Program-made: the position numbers and the translations under genes
The notes under the pieces: model-generated
Told to the model about the DNA's origin: nothing
Database searches by the model: none
Seen by the model: only the letters and a program-made list of their open reading frames with translations
Shown: one piece after another, positions 8,126 to 16,708 of the stretch
Numbering within the stretch: position 1 is the first letter of the stretch
Layout of the letters: each line of letters opens with the position of its first letter
Source of the DNA: CADEEX01 sp964577955
GTDB taxonomy: Bacteria; Acidobacteriota; Vicinamibacteria; Vicinamibacterales; CAVVIG01
Direction: 5' to 3'
Assembly (NCBI GenBank): GCA_964577955.1
Contig: CAZOAZ010000028.1
Coordinates: 1 to 64,000 of the forward strand
DNA length: 64,000 bases

Positions 8126-8539
8126 TCAGCGGATGCCGAGCAACACCGGGACGTAGTCCGCGTCGAACACGATGCGCTGCGTCTTGATGCGATCGCCGTC
8201 GAACTCGAACATCGCGCAGTACGGCGCCTCGAACGTGTGGCCGGTCGGGGGAATGCTGCCGGCGGCCGTGTGCAGCGGCTGCACGTGCCGGCCGCCGTGG
8301 AACCAGTTGCCCGACATCACCGTGCCGTTCGTCTCCTGCATGCGCAGGCTTTCGATGCGCGCTTCGGAGAAGGCCGCACTCCAGCCCTTGTCGAACTCCC
8401 GCACCGCGTCGACGCCGGACAGGTGGATGCCCGGCGCGACCAGCGCGCAGTCTGTCGTGAACAGCCGTGCGTAAACGCCCGGATCTCGACGGTTGAAGGC
8501 GGCGTAGTACTCGGCGACCAGCTGCTGATGGGTGCTCAT
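8126..8539 (-). CDS. SnoaL/NTF2-like protein 2
   Basis: 137 residues starting STHQQLVAEYYAAFNRRDPGVYARLF, a classic SnoaL-type first helix. FDKGWSAAFSEARIESL and GHTFEAPYCAMFEFDGDRI continue the fold. These are polyketide-cyclase or isomerase-like; the function here is unknown. AGGAG lies eight bases before the ATG, so the open frame to 8851 is rejected. A perfect palindrome (ATGAGTC-N4-GACTCAT) sits 79 bases upstream and may control this gene and the SnoaL-like gene that follows it. Confidence 0.85.
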   Translation of the reverse strand: MSTHQQLVAEYYAAFNRRDPGVYARLFTTDCALVAPGIHLSGVDAVREFDKGWSAAFSEARIESLRMQETNGTVMSGNWFHGGRHVQPLHTAAGSIPPTGHTFEAPYCAMFEFDGDRIKTQRIVFDADYVPVLLGIR

Positions 8540-8617
8540 GTCTCTGCTCCTTTTTGAGTGGCGACCGAAGGGCCGCCGTGTCCAGAACAGAGTGCCGGAG
8601 GGCGCGGGGACTGGGAT

Positions 8618-8635
8618 ATGAGTCGAATGACTCAT
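8618..8635. promoter_or_regulatory. Perfect 7-bp inverted repeat, candidate operator
   Basis: ATGAGTCGAATGACTCAT: two 7-base arms around GAAT. It lies between the SnoaL-like pair and the upstream HD-GYP/LuxR-type gene, in the position of an operator for the SnoaL-like promoter. Which protein binds is inference; the adjacent LuxR-type helix-turn-helix is the first candidate. Confidence 0.5.
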
Positions 8636-8639
8636 TCTT

Positions 8640-8702
8640 GGGGACTGGGGACTGGGGGCTGGAGGCTGGAGGCTGGAGGCTGGGGGCTGGAGGCTGGGGG
8701 AG
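8640..8702. repeat. GGCTGGA word array
   Basis: About eight head-to-tail copies of GGCTGGA or GGACTGG words run up to the end of the LuxR-type gene. It is low-complexity and non-coding. Confidence 0.75.
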
Positions 8703-8726
8703 GGCGAACTGGTGACTGACGACTGA

Positions 8727-10316
8727 TTAGACCAGCCCGCGGGTGACGGCGAAGAGCGCGGCTGCCGCACGCGTCTTGATGCCGGTCTTCTGGAAGATGT
8801 GCGCGATGTGGTTGCCGGCGGTGCGATCGGAAATGAACAGCGCCTGGCCAATCTCCTTGTTCGAGAGCCCGCGCGCCATCAGGCGCAGGACCTCGACTTC
8901 GCGCTCGGAAAGACCCAGCGGGAATTCCCCGCGGAGTCCGGCTCGCGCGATTCCCGCGGCAGTACAGACGCAGTCGGCGGCGCCGCCGTCGAGACGCCCC
9001 GTGCGGACTTCCTCGCGCAGCGCCGACGCCGCGTCTTCACGAGACCGTGCGGGCCGATGCGGACGCGCCTCGGTCATCGCGTGGAAGACGTCGGCGGCCG
9101 CCAGCGTCAGCGCCAGGCGCGACTGCGGGCCCGCGGTCTGTCGAGGATAGCCGCTGCCGTTGAGCCGCTCATGATGTGCGCCAATCGCCGGAGCAAAACC
9201 GGCGAGCACGCCTGATCGCGCGACGACCGCTTCCGACGCGGCGACGTGCGACCTGACGCGCTGCCACTCGACCGCGTTGAGCGCGCCCTTCTTGTCCCAG
9301 ATGCCATTCGGGACCGACAACCGGCCGAGGTCGTGCAGCAGCCCCGCGACGTAACCGGCGTCGCACTCAGTTCGGGGTGCTCCGGCTCGCTCGAGCGCGT
9401 CGCGACAAAGCGCGGCCACGCCGGTCGAGTGCGCCAGCGTCCAGGGCGACTTGAGATCCACGCAGCGGGCGAAAGCCAGGGCGATCGCCTCGAGGTCGGT
9501 CGCGCGTCGCTCGCTCGCGACCTCCGGCGCTCCTTTCACGAAGACGTCCCAGGCCGAGGGCTGCATCACGTCGCGGAAGATCGCCGCGGCATCGCGGGCA
9601 AACGCCGCCGCGATCTCGGGGTCGATCTCGGTCCCGGCACGGGCGCGGACGACGGCGAGTCCGGCCGCCGGCCCTTCGATGCCGCCATGGATCACCGCGA
9701 GGAGCGCGGTCTGAACCACGCGCGTCACCGGAGAGATCTGCGCGCCTTTCTTTTTCGCCGGGCCGCCGCGCCCGTCGAATCGCTCATAGATTTCACCGAG
9801 CGCGGTCGAGACCGGCGCGCCGAGACCGAGCGACTCGGTGAGGGCCACGGCCTGCGCGCAGTGCGTCGAGGCCAGTTTCCCAGGCAACGACGGATCCGAG
9901 AGCACCCGCGCGACGACCTTCGCGCGGGCCGCCGGTGACTGCCGACGGCCGGCCTTTCTGACGACGTGACCGAGGACTGAGAGCGGCCGCCCGGCGTCGG
10001 CCGGCGTCATGTCTCCGAGGAGCGCGATGTCGTCGCCGCCGCCGTACCACGCCGTTTCGGCGGCGTAGGCGGTACAGCCGATATAGCGCAACAGCGTGGT
10101 CGTGAACGCGCTCACGCACTCGCTGTCGGACATCCTGAGCGCGCGGGCGAGCGACAGGCTGACGACGGCCGCGCGGATCGACGTTTCGGGCGGCACGCCG
10201 GCCGCCGCTTCGGTCGCAAGGCTCAGCGACCCGAGCAGTTCGGCCAGATCGCGGGACAACACGGAATAAGTATGTCGAGTTTCCCGGCGAATCGGTACAG
10301 TCGGAGGTTCGAGCAC
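8727..10316 (-). CDS. HD-GYP domain regulator with LuxR-type HTH
   Basis: 529 residues. The N-terminal half looks like a decayed HD-GYP copy (YERFDGRGGP near 177-186). The second half has an intact HD (GLLHDLGRLSVPNG, HD at 328-329) and HHERLNGSGYP (381-391). A LuxR/GerE helix-turn-helix ends the protein (LSEREVEVLRLMARGLSNKEIGQ, ~455-520). HD-GYP domains hydrolyse c-di-GMP or related dinucleotides, so this may be a nucleotide-responsive transcription factor. The start is a GTG at 10314-10316; a GTG at 10260-10262 is an alternative. It is divergent from, and abuts, the MFS gene. Confidence 0.88.
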   Translation of the reverse strand: MLEPPTVPIRRETRHTYSVLSRDLAELLGSLSLATEAAAGVPPETSIRAAVVSLSLARALRMSDSECVSAFTTTLLRYIGCTAYAAETAWYGGGDDIALLGDMTPADAGRPLSVLGHVVRKAGRRQSPAARAKVVARVLSDPSLPGKLASTHCAQAVALTESLGLGAPVSTALGEIYERFDGRGGPAKKKGAQISPVTRVVQTALLAVIHGGIEGPAAGLAVVRARAGTEIDPEIAAAFARDAAAIFRDVMQPSAWDVFVKGAPEVASERRATDLEAIALAFARCVDLKSPWTLAHSTGVAALCRDALERAGAPRTECDAGYVAGLLHDLGRLSVPNGIWDKKGALNAVEWQRVRSHVAASEAVVARSGVLAGFAPAIGAHHERLNGSGYPRQTAGPQSRLALTLAAADVFHAMTEARPHRPARSREDAASALREEVRTGRLDGGAADCVCTAAGIARAGLRGEFPLGLSEREVEVLRLMARGLSNKEIGQALFISDRTAGNHIAHIFQKTGIKTRAAAALFAVTRGLV

Positions 10317-11567
10317 ATGCCGTCCTTTCTTGTCCGCCGTAGCCTTGGCGAAGGCGGAAGACGAGACCTCGGTCTGCTCTTCGCGACGCGGTTCATCCGG
10401 CTGTTCGCCTACGGCTCGTTGTCGGTGATCCTGGTCGCCTACCTGATTGGCGTCGGGTTGACCGAACGGCGGACGGGCGTGCTCCTGACGTGCACGCTGC
10501 TCGGCGACACGATCGTGTCGCTGGCGATTGCCACGCGCGCCGATCGTCTGGGCCGGCGGCGGATGCTGGTCGCCGGCGCGTTCCTGATGGCAGGCGCCGG
10601 CGTCGTGTTCGCCATCAGCGGCAACTTCTGGTTGCTGCTCGTCGCCGCGACCCTCGGCGTCATCAGCCCGAGCGGACAGGAAGTCGGGCCGTTCCTGCCG
10701 ATTGAACAGGCAGCGCTGACCGGCCTCGTCGACGATCGCTCGCGGACACGCGTACTGGGCTGGTACACGTTGACTGGCGCCCTCGCGACCGCGAGCGGCT
10801 CGCTGGCCGGCGGACTCTTGACCTCGTCGAGTACGACGTCCGTGGCCGCGGTTGCCCAGTACCGCCGCTCGGTCGTGCTGTATGCCGTTCTGGGACTGCT
10901 GCTGGCCTTCGTGTTTACGCGGTTGTCACGCGCCAGCGAAGCGGCGCCGGGTACTGACCGGCCCGCCGGCGGCTTGAGCGGCCTCGGGCCGTCTTCACGC
11001 GGCGTGATTGCGCGGTTGTCGGCGCTCTTCGCGCTGGACGCGTTCGGTGGTGGTTTCGTCGCCCAGACCTTCGCGGCGTACTGGTTCCATCTCCGATTCG
11101 GCCTCGACAGCGCCACGCTCGGAACGATCTTTTTCGGCGCGAATGTCCTCGCGGGCATCTCGGCGCTGGCGGCCGCGCGGATCGCGCAGCGGTTTGGGTT
11201 GATTCAGACGATGGTGTGGACGCATCTGCCGTCGAACGTGCTCTTGATTCTGGTGCCGCTGATGCCGACGCCGGGGCTGGCCGCGGCAGTCCTGCTGGCG
11301 CGCTTCAGCATCAGCCAGATGGATGTCCCGACGCGCCAGTCGTACGTGATGGCGGTCGTGCCGCCTGGCGAACGCGCCGCCGCGGCAGGGATCACCGGCG
11401 TCGCGCGGACGCTGGGCGCCGCAATCAGTCCGATCTTCGTCGGCCTGCTGTTTGCGAATCCCGCGACGATCAGCGTGCCGTTCTTCATCGCCGGGACGCT
11501 GAAGATCGCCTACGACCTCACGCTGTACTATCAGTTCCGCGCCATCCGTCCGCCGGAGGAACGATGA
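10317..11567 (+). CDS. MFS transporter
   Basis: About 416 residues with roughly twelve hydrophobic segments. The loop RADRLGRRRMLVAGAF is the MFS motif A between helices 2 and 3. The C-terminal half starts near ARLSALFALDAFGGGFVAQT. Substrate unknown; most resemble drug or small-molecule efflux proteins. The ATG at 10317 has GGAGG nine bases upstream. Residues 4-14 (FLVRRSLGEGG) are encoded by a family D REP-like sequence, so the N-terminus has been written over by a repeat. Its stop overlaps the pyridoxamine-oxidase-like gene (ATGA). Confidence 0.9.
   Translation: MPSFLVRRSLGEGGRRDLGLLFATRFIRLFAYGSLSVILVAYLIGVGLTERRTGVLLTCTLLGDTIVSLAIATRADRLGRRRMLVAGAFLMAGAGVVFAISGNFWLLLVAATLGVISPSGQEVGPFLPIEQAALTGLVDDRSRTRVLGWYTLTGALATASGSLAGGLLTSSSTTSVAAVAQYRRSVVLYAVLGLLLAFVFTRLSRASEAAPGTDRPAGGLSGLGPSSRGVIARLSALFALDAFGGGFVAQTFAAYWFHLRFGLDSATLGTIFFGANVLAGISALAAARIAQRFGLIQTMVWTHLPSNVLLILVPLMPTPGLAAAVLLARFSISQMDVPTRQSYVMAVVPPGERAAAAGITGVARTLGAAISPIFVGLLFANPATISVPFFIAGTLKIAYDLTLYYQFRAIRPPEER
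10329..10354. repeat. REP-like repeat, family D, inside the MFS gene start
   Basis: TCCGCCGTAGCCTTGGCG then AAGGCGGA, an imperfect palindrome. The same sequence inverted occurs at 47937-47961 inside the 5' end of the ADOP permease gene. Confidence 0.7.
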
Positions 11568-12049
11568 TGCCGATCTTGACTGCCGACATGAAGCGGATCG
11601 TCGACGAACAACGGCTCGGATTCGTGGCGACGGTGTGTCCGGACGGCACGCCCAATCTGTCGCCGAAAGGGACGACCGCGGTCTGGGACGGCGATCATCT
11701 GATCTTCGCGGACATCCGTTCGCCCGGCACGATTGCCAATCTCCGGGAGAATCCGCACATCGAGATCAACGTGGTCGATCCGATTGCGCGCCGCGGCTAC
11801 CGCTTCAAGGGCACGGCGACCATCGTCGAGCCGGGGATCGAGTTGTTCGAGAAGGCCCTGGCCTTTTACGAGGCGCGCGGATCCCGTGTCCAATCCGTCC
11901 GGCGAGTGGTCGTCGTGCGGGTGCAGAACGCGCAGCCGATCGATTCGCCCGCCTATGACACCGGCGCGTCTGAAACGGAGGTCCGGGCGCGATGGGAGCG
12001 ACACTACGAGTCGCTGCGGTCGAGCTTCAAGACGCGCGGATCGCCGTAG
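11564..12049 (+). CDS. Pyridoxamine 5'-phosphate oxidase-like FMN-binding protein
   Basis: 161 residues of the split-barrel flavin fold. LGFVATVCPDGTPNLSPKGTTAVWDGDHLIFAD is the typical first half, and NPHIEINVVDPIARRGYRFKGTATIV the second. These proteins bind FMN or F420 and reduce small molecules; the substrate is unknown. The start codons ATGATG overlap the MFS stop, and GGAGGA precedes them, so the two genes are translationally coupled. The second ATG (11567) has the better spacing. Confidence 0.88.
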   Translation: MMPILTADMKRIVDEQRLGFVATVCPDGTPNLSPKGTTAVWDGDHLIFADIRSPGTIANLRENPHIEINVVDPIARRGYRFKGTATIVEPGIELFEKALAFYEARGSRVQSVRRVVVVRVQNAQPIDSPAYDTGASETEVRARWERHYESLRSSFKTRGSP

Positions 12050-12058
12050 ACTCGAATC

Positions 12059-12382
12059 ATGCAGCTCCACGTCGCTCGTCTCTGTCTTGACTGCAACGAG
12101 ATCCACGACCTCCAGCACTGCCCGGTCTGCGGCTCGCACGCCTTTGCGTACATGAGCCGATGGGTGCCGGCGCCGGAGCGCCGCCAGCATCCACGAGCGG
12201 CAAGTTCGCCCGAAGCCGACACCTATCGCGAGCTGATCGAACCGCGCCGCTCGCGCCGCCGTAGCCGTCTGCTCAAAACCGGCGTCGTCGGCGTCGGACT
12301 GATTGCGGTCGCAGGATGGCTCCTGCGTGGCAGCAACGCGCCGAAATCGACGGAGCACGTTCCCGGTAGGGACAGCCTTTAG
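12059..12382 (+). CDS. Small zinc-ribbon membrane protein
   Basis: 107 residues. The N-terminus has a C-x2-C...C-x2-C zinc ribbon (ARLCLDCNEIHDLQHCPVCG). A single transmembrane helix lies near residues 73-89 (TGVVGVGLIAVAGWLL). The last residues GRDSL and the stop codon are supplied by a family A REP at 12364-12390, so the natural C-terminus may differ. Function unknown. Confidence 0.7.
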   Translation: MQLHVARLCLDCNEIHDLQHCPVCGSHAFAYMSRWVPAPERRQHPRAASSPEADTYRELIEPRRSRRRSRLLKTGVVGVGLIAVAGWLLRGSNAPKSTEHVPGRDSL

Positions 12383-12390
12383 GCTGTCCG
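12364..12390. repeat. REP-like palindrome, family A
   Basis: CGGTAGGGACAGCCTTTAGG then CTGTCCG. It supplies the TAG stop of the zinc-ribbon gene. Confidence 0.8.
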
Positions 12391-12400
12391 ATCCCGCCAG

Positions 12401-12817
12401 CTATCGAATTGTCTCGAGTCGATCGACGACGTTCTTCACACCGTCGGTTTCACGCGCGAGTGCCACAGCGCGGTCGTGCTCGGCCGCCGATCGCACCGAG
12501 CCGCGCAGCGTGACGGTTCCGCTGTTGGTCGAGACGTCGATCGTCCGCGCGCGCACGAAATCGTCGAGGGCCATCTTTGCTTTGATCTTCGACGAGATCT
12601 CCGCCTCGGTGACGGTTTCTTGAACCGACGCCGCGGCGCGACCCGCCGCCTGCGCGCCGCGCTCGAGCGAGTCCTTGGTTGCGATCAGGGCGTCGCGTGT
12701 GTCGTGTGACACTTCGGCTGAGGTGCGAGTGGTCGACGCTGGCCACATCACGAACACGGCGTATACAAGTACGGCAAGCAGCACGACCGTCAAAACAGTT
12801 CGCAACAACGCGCGCAT
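12401..12817 (-). CDS. BON-domain protein with membrane anchor
   Basis: 138 residues: an uncleaved hydrophobic N-terminus (LRTVLTVVLLAVLVYAVFVM), a short alpha-helical linker, then a BON domain from ~72 (ISSKIKAKMALDDFVRARTIDVSTNSGTV) ending GVKNVVDRLE. BON domains bind phospholipid and occur in periplasmic stress proteins such as OsmY. It is probably anchored to the inner membrane facing the periplasm. It stands divergent from the cysteine-repeat gene. Confidence 0.88.
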   Translation of the reverse strand: MRALLRTVLTVVLLAVLVYAVFVMWPASTTRTSAEVSHDTRDALIATKDSLERGAQAAGRAAASVQETVTEAEISSKIKAKMALDDFVRARTIDVSTNSGTVTLRGSVRSAAEHDRAVALARETDGVKNVVDRLETIR

Positions 12818-12859
12818 AAGCCCTTCCTTTCAGGAATCTGATGCTTCAAACTGCCTGCC

Positions 12860-13735
12860 ATGCAACGCACAAGCCCTTCGAACGTCGTGCTGGCCGTGGC
12901 CGGGCTGTTGAGTCTCGGCACCTGGGCAGTCAACCTCGCCGCGCAGAGCGCAGTGCCGGCGAACGCCCGCCGGGTCGCGTCGGGCGGATGGGAATGCAAT
13001 CAGGGCTATCGTCAGTCCGGCGAGGTCTGCGAGAAGCTGCAGATCCCCGCGAACGCGGAGCTGGACGCGAGCGGTCACGCCTGGGAATGCAATCGCGGGT
13101 TCAAACAGGTGGGCCGGTCATGCGAGACGATCGATGTGCCCGCCAACGCGCAGATTTCGACCGCTGGTCATTCGTGGGAATGCAAGCGCGGATTCCGCCA
13201 GAACGGCAATGCCTGCGACGCGATCACCGTACCGGCCCACGCCCATCTCGACATCCTCGGTCACGCCTGGGACTGCGATCGCGGTTACCGGCGCGTGGCT
13301 GAGAGCTGCGTCGTCGGCGACACGACTGCGGCCGCTCCTGCTCCCCAATCTGCGCCCGTGCGGTCGCCAGTGACGGCGCCCCCACCACCGGCCCCGGTGA
13401 CGCGATCGGCTCCGGCGCTTCCGCCACAGACGCCGCAACCGCCTGTCGCTTCACGCACCGCCGCGCCTGCTGCAATCGACAACCGCGACTGGGCGGCCTG
13501 CTCCGAAGCGCTCGACAAGCTGCGCAGCGCGACCGAGGACGCGCAGGATCAGATCTCGAGCGCCGACTCCGCGAAGGAAGAATTCCAGCAGTGCCGCGAC
13601 TCGCGGCGGGCCAACAATCCATGCACCGATGAACGCGCGCAGTACGAGACCGCTCGCGACGAGGCCGCGAAGACCATGGCCGCAGTCAACACGCAGTATC
13701 GAGCGGCCGCGCGCGCGTGCGGTGTGGCCCCGTAG
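12860..13735 (+). CDS. Secreted protein with four 31-residue cysteine repeats
   Basis: 291 residues with a signal peptide ending LAAQS. Four tandem repeats of exactly 31 residues follow, each with VPANA...GHxWECxRGFxQxGxxC. Cysteines lie at 46/57, 77/88, 108/119 and 139/150, always C-x10-C. A Pro/Ala linker (~155-195) leads to a helical C-terminal region with three or four further cysteines (residues ~205-291). No family is recognised. The repeats probably form small disulphide-closed hairpins, as in extracellular adhesive or binding proteins. It is convergent with the lipoprotein gene at 13755. Confidence 0.8.
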   Translation: MQRTSPSNVVLAVAGLLSLGTWAVNLAAQSAVPANARRVASGGWECNQGYRQSGEVCEKLQIPANAELDASGHAWECNRGFKQVGRSCETIDVPANAQISTAGHSWECKRGFRQNGNACDAITVPAHAHLDILGHAWDCDRGYRRVAESCVVGDTTAAAPAPQSAPVRSPVTAPPPPAPVTRSAPALPPQTPQPPVASRTAAPAAIDNRDWAACSEALDKLRSATEDAQDQISSADSAKEEFQQCRDSRRANNPCTDERAQYETARDEAAKTMAAVNTQYRAAARACGVAP

Positions 13736-13754
13736 CGACGCGAGACGTCCGCGA

Positions 13755-14339
13755 TCAAGGCAAGGAGAAGATCGACCAGGAGAATTCCGTGCCGCTGCAG
13801 CTGTTGGCGTTCCCGTCCGTCAGCGTCAGTGTACCGGTGCCCAGTCCGTCGATACCGCTAGCGGGAAATCCCAGCGCGCCGGCGGCAAAGGCCACTCCGC
13901 TCAGCGTTGCCGAGTTGGAGAAGGAAATTCGCGATTGCCACGCGGGTCCCTGAAACAATTCCGGCTGATGAATCGCGGTTCCCGAGATCGTGCCGGCGAC
14001 TTCCATCGTCCCGGCGATCAGACTCGGCTGTCCCGATTGATGAAAGCGGACCACCACGTCGCCGCCGGCGGCGCTCGTTGCGGCGCCAAACCACTCACTC
14101 CCGCTCACGGTGACGTGGATGCGTGTCCAAGCCATTTGAAATGCGCCCGCAATCCCTGGCATCGTGCAGGGCGGCCCGGCGCGAGACCCCATTGCGACGC
14201 GAAGCAGCTGCTGACCGGTGGTGACGATTCCGCCGCTCGGATCCGGTTCAGTCGGCGAGCTGCAACCGCCGCTGAGAGTGACCAGCATCAGAAGAAAAAG
14301 CGCGATCGAGGCCGTCTGATGAATCATGCTCGACGACAT
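13755..14339 (-). CDS. Lipoprotein of unknown function
   Basis: About 194 residues. The N-terminus MSSSMIHQTASIALFLLMLV is followed by a lipobox (TLSGGC), then SSPTEPDPSGG as a flexible tether. The body is rich in Gly/Ser/Thr and looks beta-sandwich-like (WTRIHVTVSGSEWFG, GDVVVRFHQSG). No domain is recognised. The open frame to 14612 is only the shadow of the divergent protease-nuclease gene. It shares a ~100-base divergent promoter region with that gene. Confidence 0.75.
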   Translation of the reverse strand: MSSSMIHQTASIALFLLMLVTLSGGCSSPTEPDPSGGIVTTGQQLLRVAMGSRAGPPCTMPGIAGAFQMAWTRIHVTVSGSEWFGAATSAAGGDVVVRFHQSGQPSLIAGTMEVAGTISGTAIHQPELFQGPAWQSRISFSNSATLSGVAFAAGALGFPASGIDGLGTGTLTLTDGNANSCSGTEFSWSIFSLP

Positions 14340-14438
14340 GTTAAGCGTGGCGACGACAAGGTTACGAGGGACCGCGCCGCGCGGTTCTATCGTCGTGGTT
14401 CCTCCTACATCAATCGGCTTGGGCCAGAGGAGTGAGCG

Positions 14439-16694
14439 GTGATTAAAGACATCCTCGGCGTGAAACAGGACTTTTCTGCGCTGTCCACGAAGGACCTGCT
14501 CGACGCGCGCGATCAGTATCACTGGCATCTCATCCACAAGAAGAACGTCGTCGGCACCGCGATCGGGCTCTACTTCATCCGCAAGGCCGATCCGCTGCCG
14601 CAGGACCGGCACGATCGCGAGCCGAAGCCGCGGCTGCCACGGCCGCGCGGCAAGCGGACGTTCGAGAACTCAGAAGTCCGCTCGTACTCCTGGCCGTGCG
14701 TGCTGGTCCTCGTCAACCAATGGTACGAGCCCGAGGAATTTGCGGCGCACGGCATGGACTACGAAGACCTGGTGCCGAAGGCGCTGTACCTGCCGGACGG
14801 ACGGGTCGTGCCGGTCTGCGTCGTCTGCGTCGAGCCCGAGGAACCGGATCAGACGCTGCTGCCGGACTGGAACTGGCCGGCCCACACCATCGGCGGCGGG
14901 TTCCCGCTCATCAGCCGCGCCCAGGGGCTGGAACATGTCGCGAGTGTCGGCTGCCTGGTGACCGATGGGCATCAGATCTACGCGCTGACGAATCGTCACG
15001 TGGCCGGACCGAAGGGGCATCCGGTCGAGACGACCCTCGGCGGCCGGACCGTGGAGATCGGCCGCTCCAGCGCCCAGCAACTGACTCGTCTCCCGTTCAA
15101 CGAGGTCTATCCGGAGTTCGTCGCCCGCCGGACGTTTCTGACGCTCGATGCCGGACTGATCGACGTCACCAACGCGGAAGACTGGACCTCGCAGGTCTAC
15201 GGGATTGGTGAAGTCGGAGCGGTCGCCGATTTGAGCGAGCACAACATCACCACGCGGCTCGTGAACGCGCAAGTCGTCGCCTACGGCGCCGCGAGCGGTC
15301 TCCTGCGCGGCCGCATTGCCGCGTTGTTCTTCCGCCATCACAGTCTCGGCGGCTACGACGATGTCACCGACTTCATGATTGTGCCGCTGCCGGGAACGTC
15401 GAACTCGCAGCCGGGCGATTCAGGGACGGTGTGGCATCTGCTGCTGGACGATCCTGGCGAGAAGCCGCGGCCGCTCGCGTTGCAGTGGGGCGGCCAGGGT
15501 TTTCAGGGCGCCGGCAGCGGCAGGACGTTCAACGTCGCGCTGGCGGCGAGTCTGTCGAACGTGTTGCGGCTGCTGTCGGTCGAACTCGTCAGCGAGCACC
15601 ACACCGGCGCCCAGCCGTTCTGGGGAAAGACCGGCCACTACAGCATCGGCACGCTGGCCTGCAAGGAAGTGAGCTCGCCTGACTTGAAGGCGCTCCTCAA
15701 GGCGAACACCGACCGCATCAGTTTTCCGGAAGGCGATCTCGAGAAACCTGACGACATCGACAGCGCGACGAAGAAAGCGAAGAAAGACCGCACGTTTGTT
15801 CCGCTGGCCGACGTGCCAGACGTCATCTGGAAGAACGTGCCGTACAAGAAGGTCAACGGCAAAGTCACCGGCGTTCACGGCGGCCGGGACACGGCGCTGA
15901 ACCGCGGGCCTGAGCACCCGACGCACTTCGCCGATATCGACGAGAAGAACGCGCACAGCGAGACGCTGCTCCACGCCAGTGTTTCGAATCCCGCGAACGT
16001 CAACGTCGCGTTCTGGAGGGCCTTCTATGACGGTCTCGGGCATACCTCAGACGACGACCAGGGGTTGCTGCCGTTCCGCGTCTGGCAGTTCTTCGACGCG
16101 ATGGTGAAGGCGCTCAAGGACGGCCACATCGAGCGCTACGTTTGCGCGGCGGGGCTCATGGCGCACTACGTCGGCGACGCCTGCCAGCCGCTGCACGCGT
16201 CGGCGCTCTTCAACGGCTTCACGGACGGCCGCGGCAGCGGCGTCCACACGGCCTTCGAGACGACGATGATCGACAATCATGCGCCGCAGCTGCTGCCGAA
16301 ACTGCGAGCCGCGCTCAGTACTCCGGCGCCGTTGCCGCATGTTGCCAATGGGCAAGGCGCGGCGGTCGCGCTCGTCCGCCTGATGGATCGGACCGCGACC
16401 ACGATCCCCCCAGTGAAGCTGATCGAGGCATACATCGCCACCGGCGGCGGACAGTCGAAGAAGATGTCGCAGGCGCTCTTCGATCAGTTCGGCGACGCCA
16501 CCGCGAAGGTGATGGCCGACGGCATCCGGACGCTCGGCATGATCTGGGAGAGCGCGTGGCTCGCGGCCGGCGCCGAGGGCAAGTTCACCCAGAAACTGGG
16601 CCCCGTTCATCGGACGACGCTGCGCGTGCTATACGAGAACACGACGTTTGTCGAGTCGTTCACGCTCGGTGAGATCGGGCCGCACCTCGTGTAG
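14439..16694 (+). CDS. Fusion of trypsin-like serine protease and S1/P1-nuclease (zinc PLC-like) domain
   Basis: 751 residues, no signal peptide. Residues ~80-385 carry a trypsin-like triad: His187 (ALTNRHVAG), a likely Asp238 (TLDAGLID) and Ser328 in SQPGDSGT. From 395 a zinc-dependent S1/P1 nuclease / phospholipase C fold begins. W395-GKTG-H400 matches Trp1/His6 of P1 nuclease. His496 (THFADID), H576xxxD580 with H586 (HYVGDACQPLH) and H603xxxE607 (GVHTAFE) complete the three-zinc set, with Glu in the last position as in phospholipase C. In known members Trp1 is the free N-terminus, so cleavage just before W395, perhaps by its own protease domain, may be needed. The gene is divergent from the lipoprotein upstream. 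Confidence 0.85.
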   Translation: MIKDILGVKQDFSALSTKDLLDARDQYHWHLIHKKNVVGTAIGLYFIRKADPLPQDRHDREPKPRLPRPRGKRTFENSEVRSYSWPCVLVLVNQWYEPEEFAAHGMDYEDLVPKALYLPDGRVVPVCVVCVEPEEPDQTLLPDWNWPAHTIGGGFPLISRAQGLEHVASVGCLVTDGHQIYALTNRHVAGPKGHPVETTLGGRTVEIGRSSAQQLTRLPFNEVYPEFVARRTFLTLDAGLIDVTNAEDWTSQVYGIGEVGAVADLSEHNITTRLVNAQVVAYGAASGLLRGRIAALFFRHHSLGGYDDVTDFMIVPLPGTSNSQPGDSGTVWHLLLDDPGEKPRPLALQWGGQGFQGAGSGRTFNVALAASLSNVLRLLSVELVSEHHTGAQPFWGKTGHYSIGTLACKEVSSPDLKALLKANTDRISFPEGDLEKPDDIDSATKKAKKDRTFVPLADVPDVIWKNVPYKKVNGKVTGVHGGRDTALNRGPEHPTHFADIDEKNAHSETLLHASVSNPANVNVAFWRAFYDGLGHTSDDDQGLLPFRVWQFFDAMVKALKDGHIERYVCAAGLMAHYVGDACQPLHASALFNGFTDGRGSGVHTAFETTMIDNHAPQLLPKLRAALSTPAPLPHVANGQGAAVALVRLMDRTATTIPPVKLIEAYIATGGGQSKKMSQALFDQFGDATAKVMADGIRTLGMIWESAWLAAGAEGKFTQKLGPVHRTTLRVLYENTTFVESFTLGEIGPHLV

Positions 16695-16708
16695 GTCGCG
16701 AAGACAAA

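Noticed and set aside
8540..8726. Possible small gene in the GGCTGGA array
   Set aside because: Low-complexity words, no Shine-Dalgarno and no conserved codon pattern.
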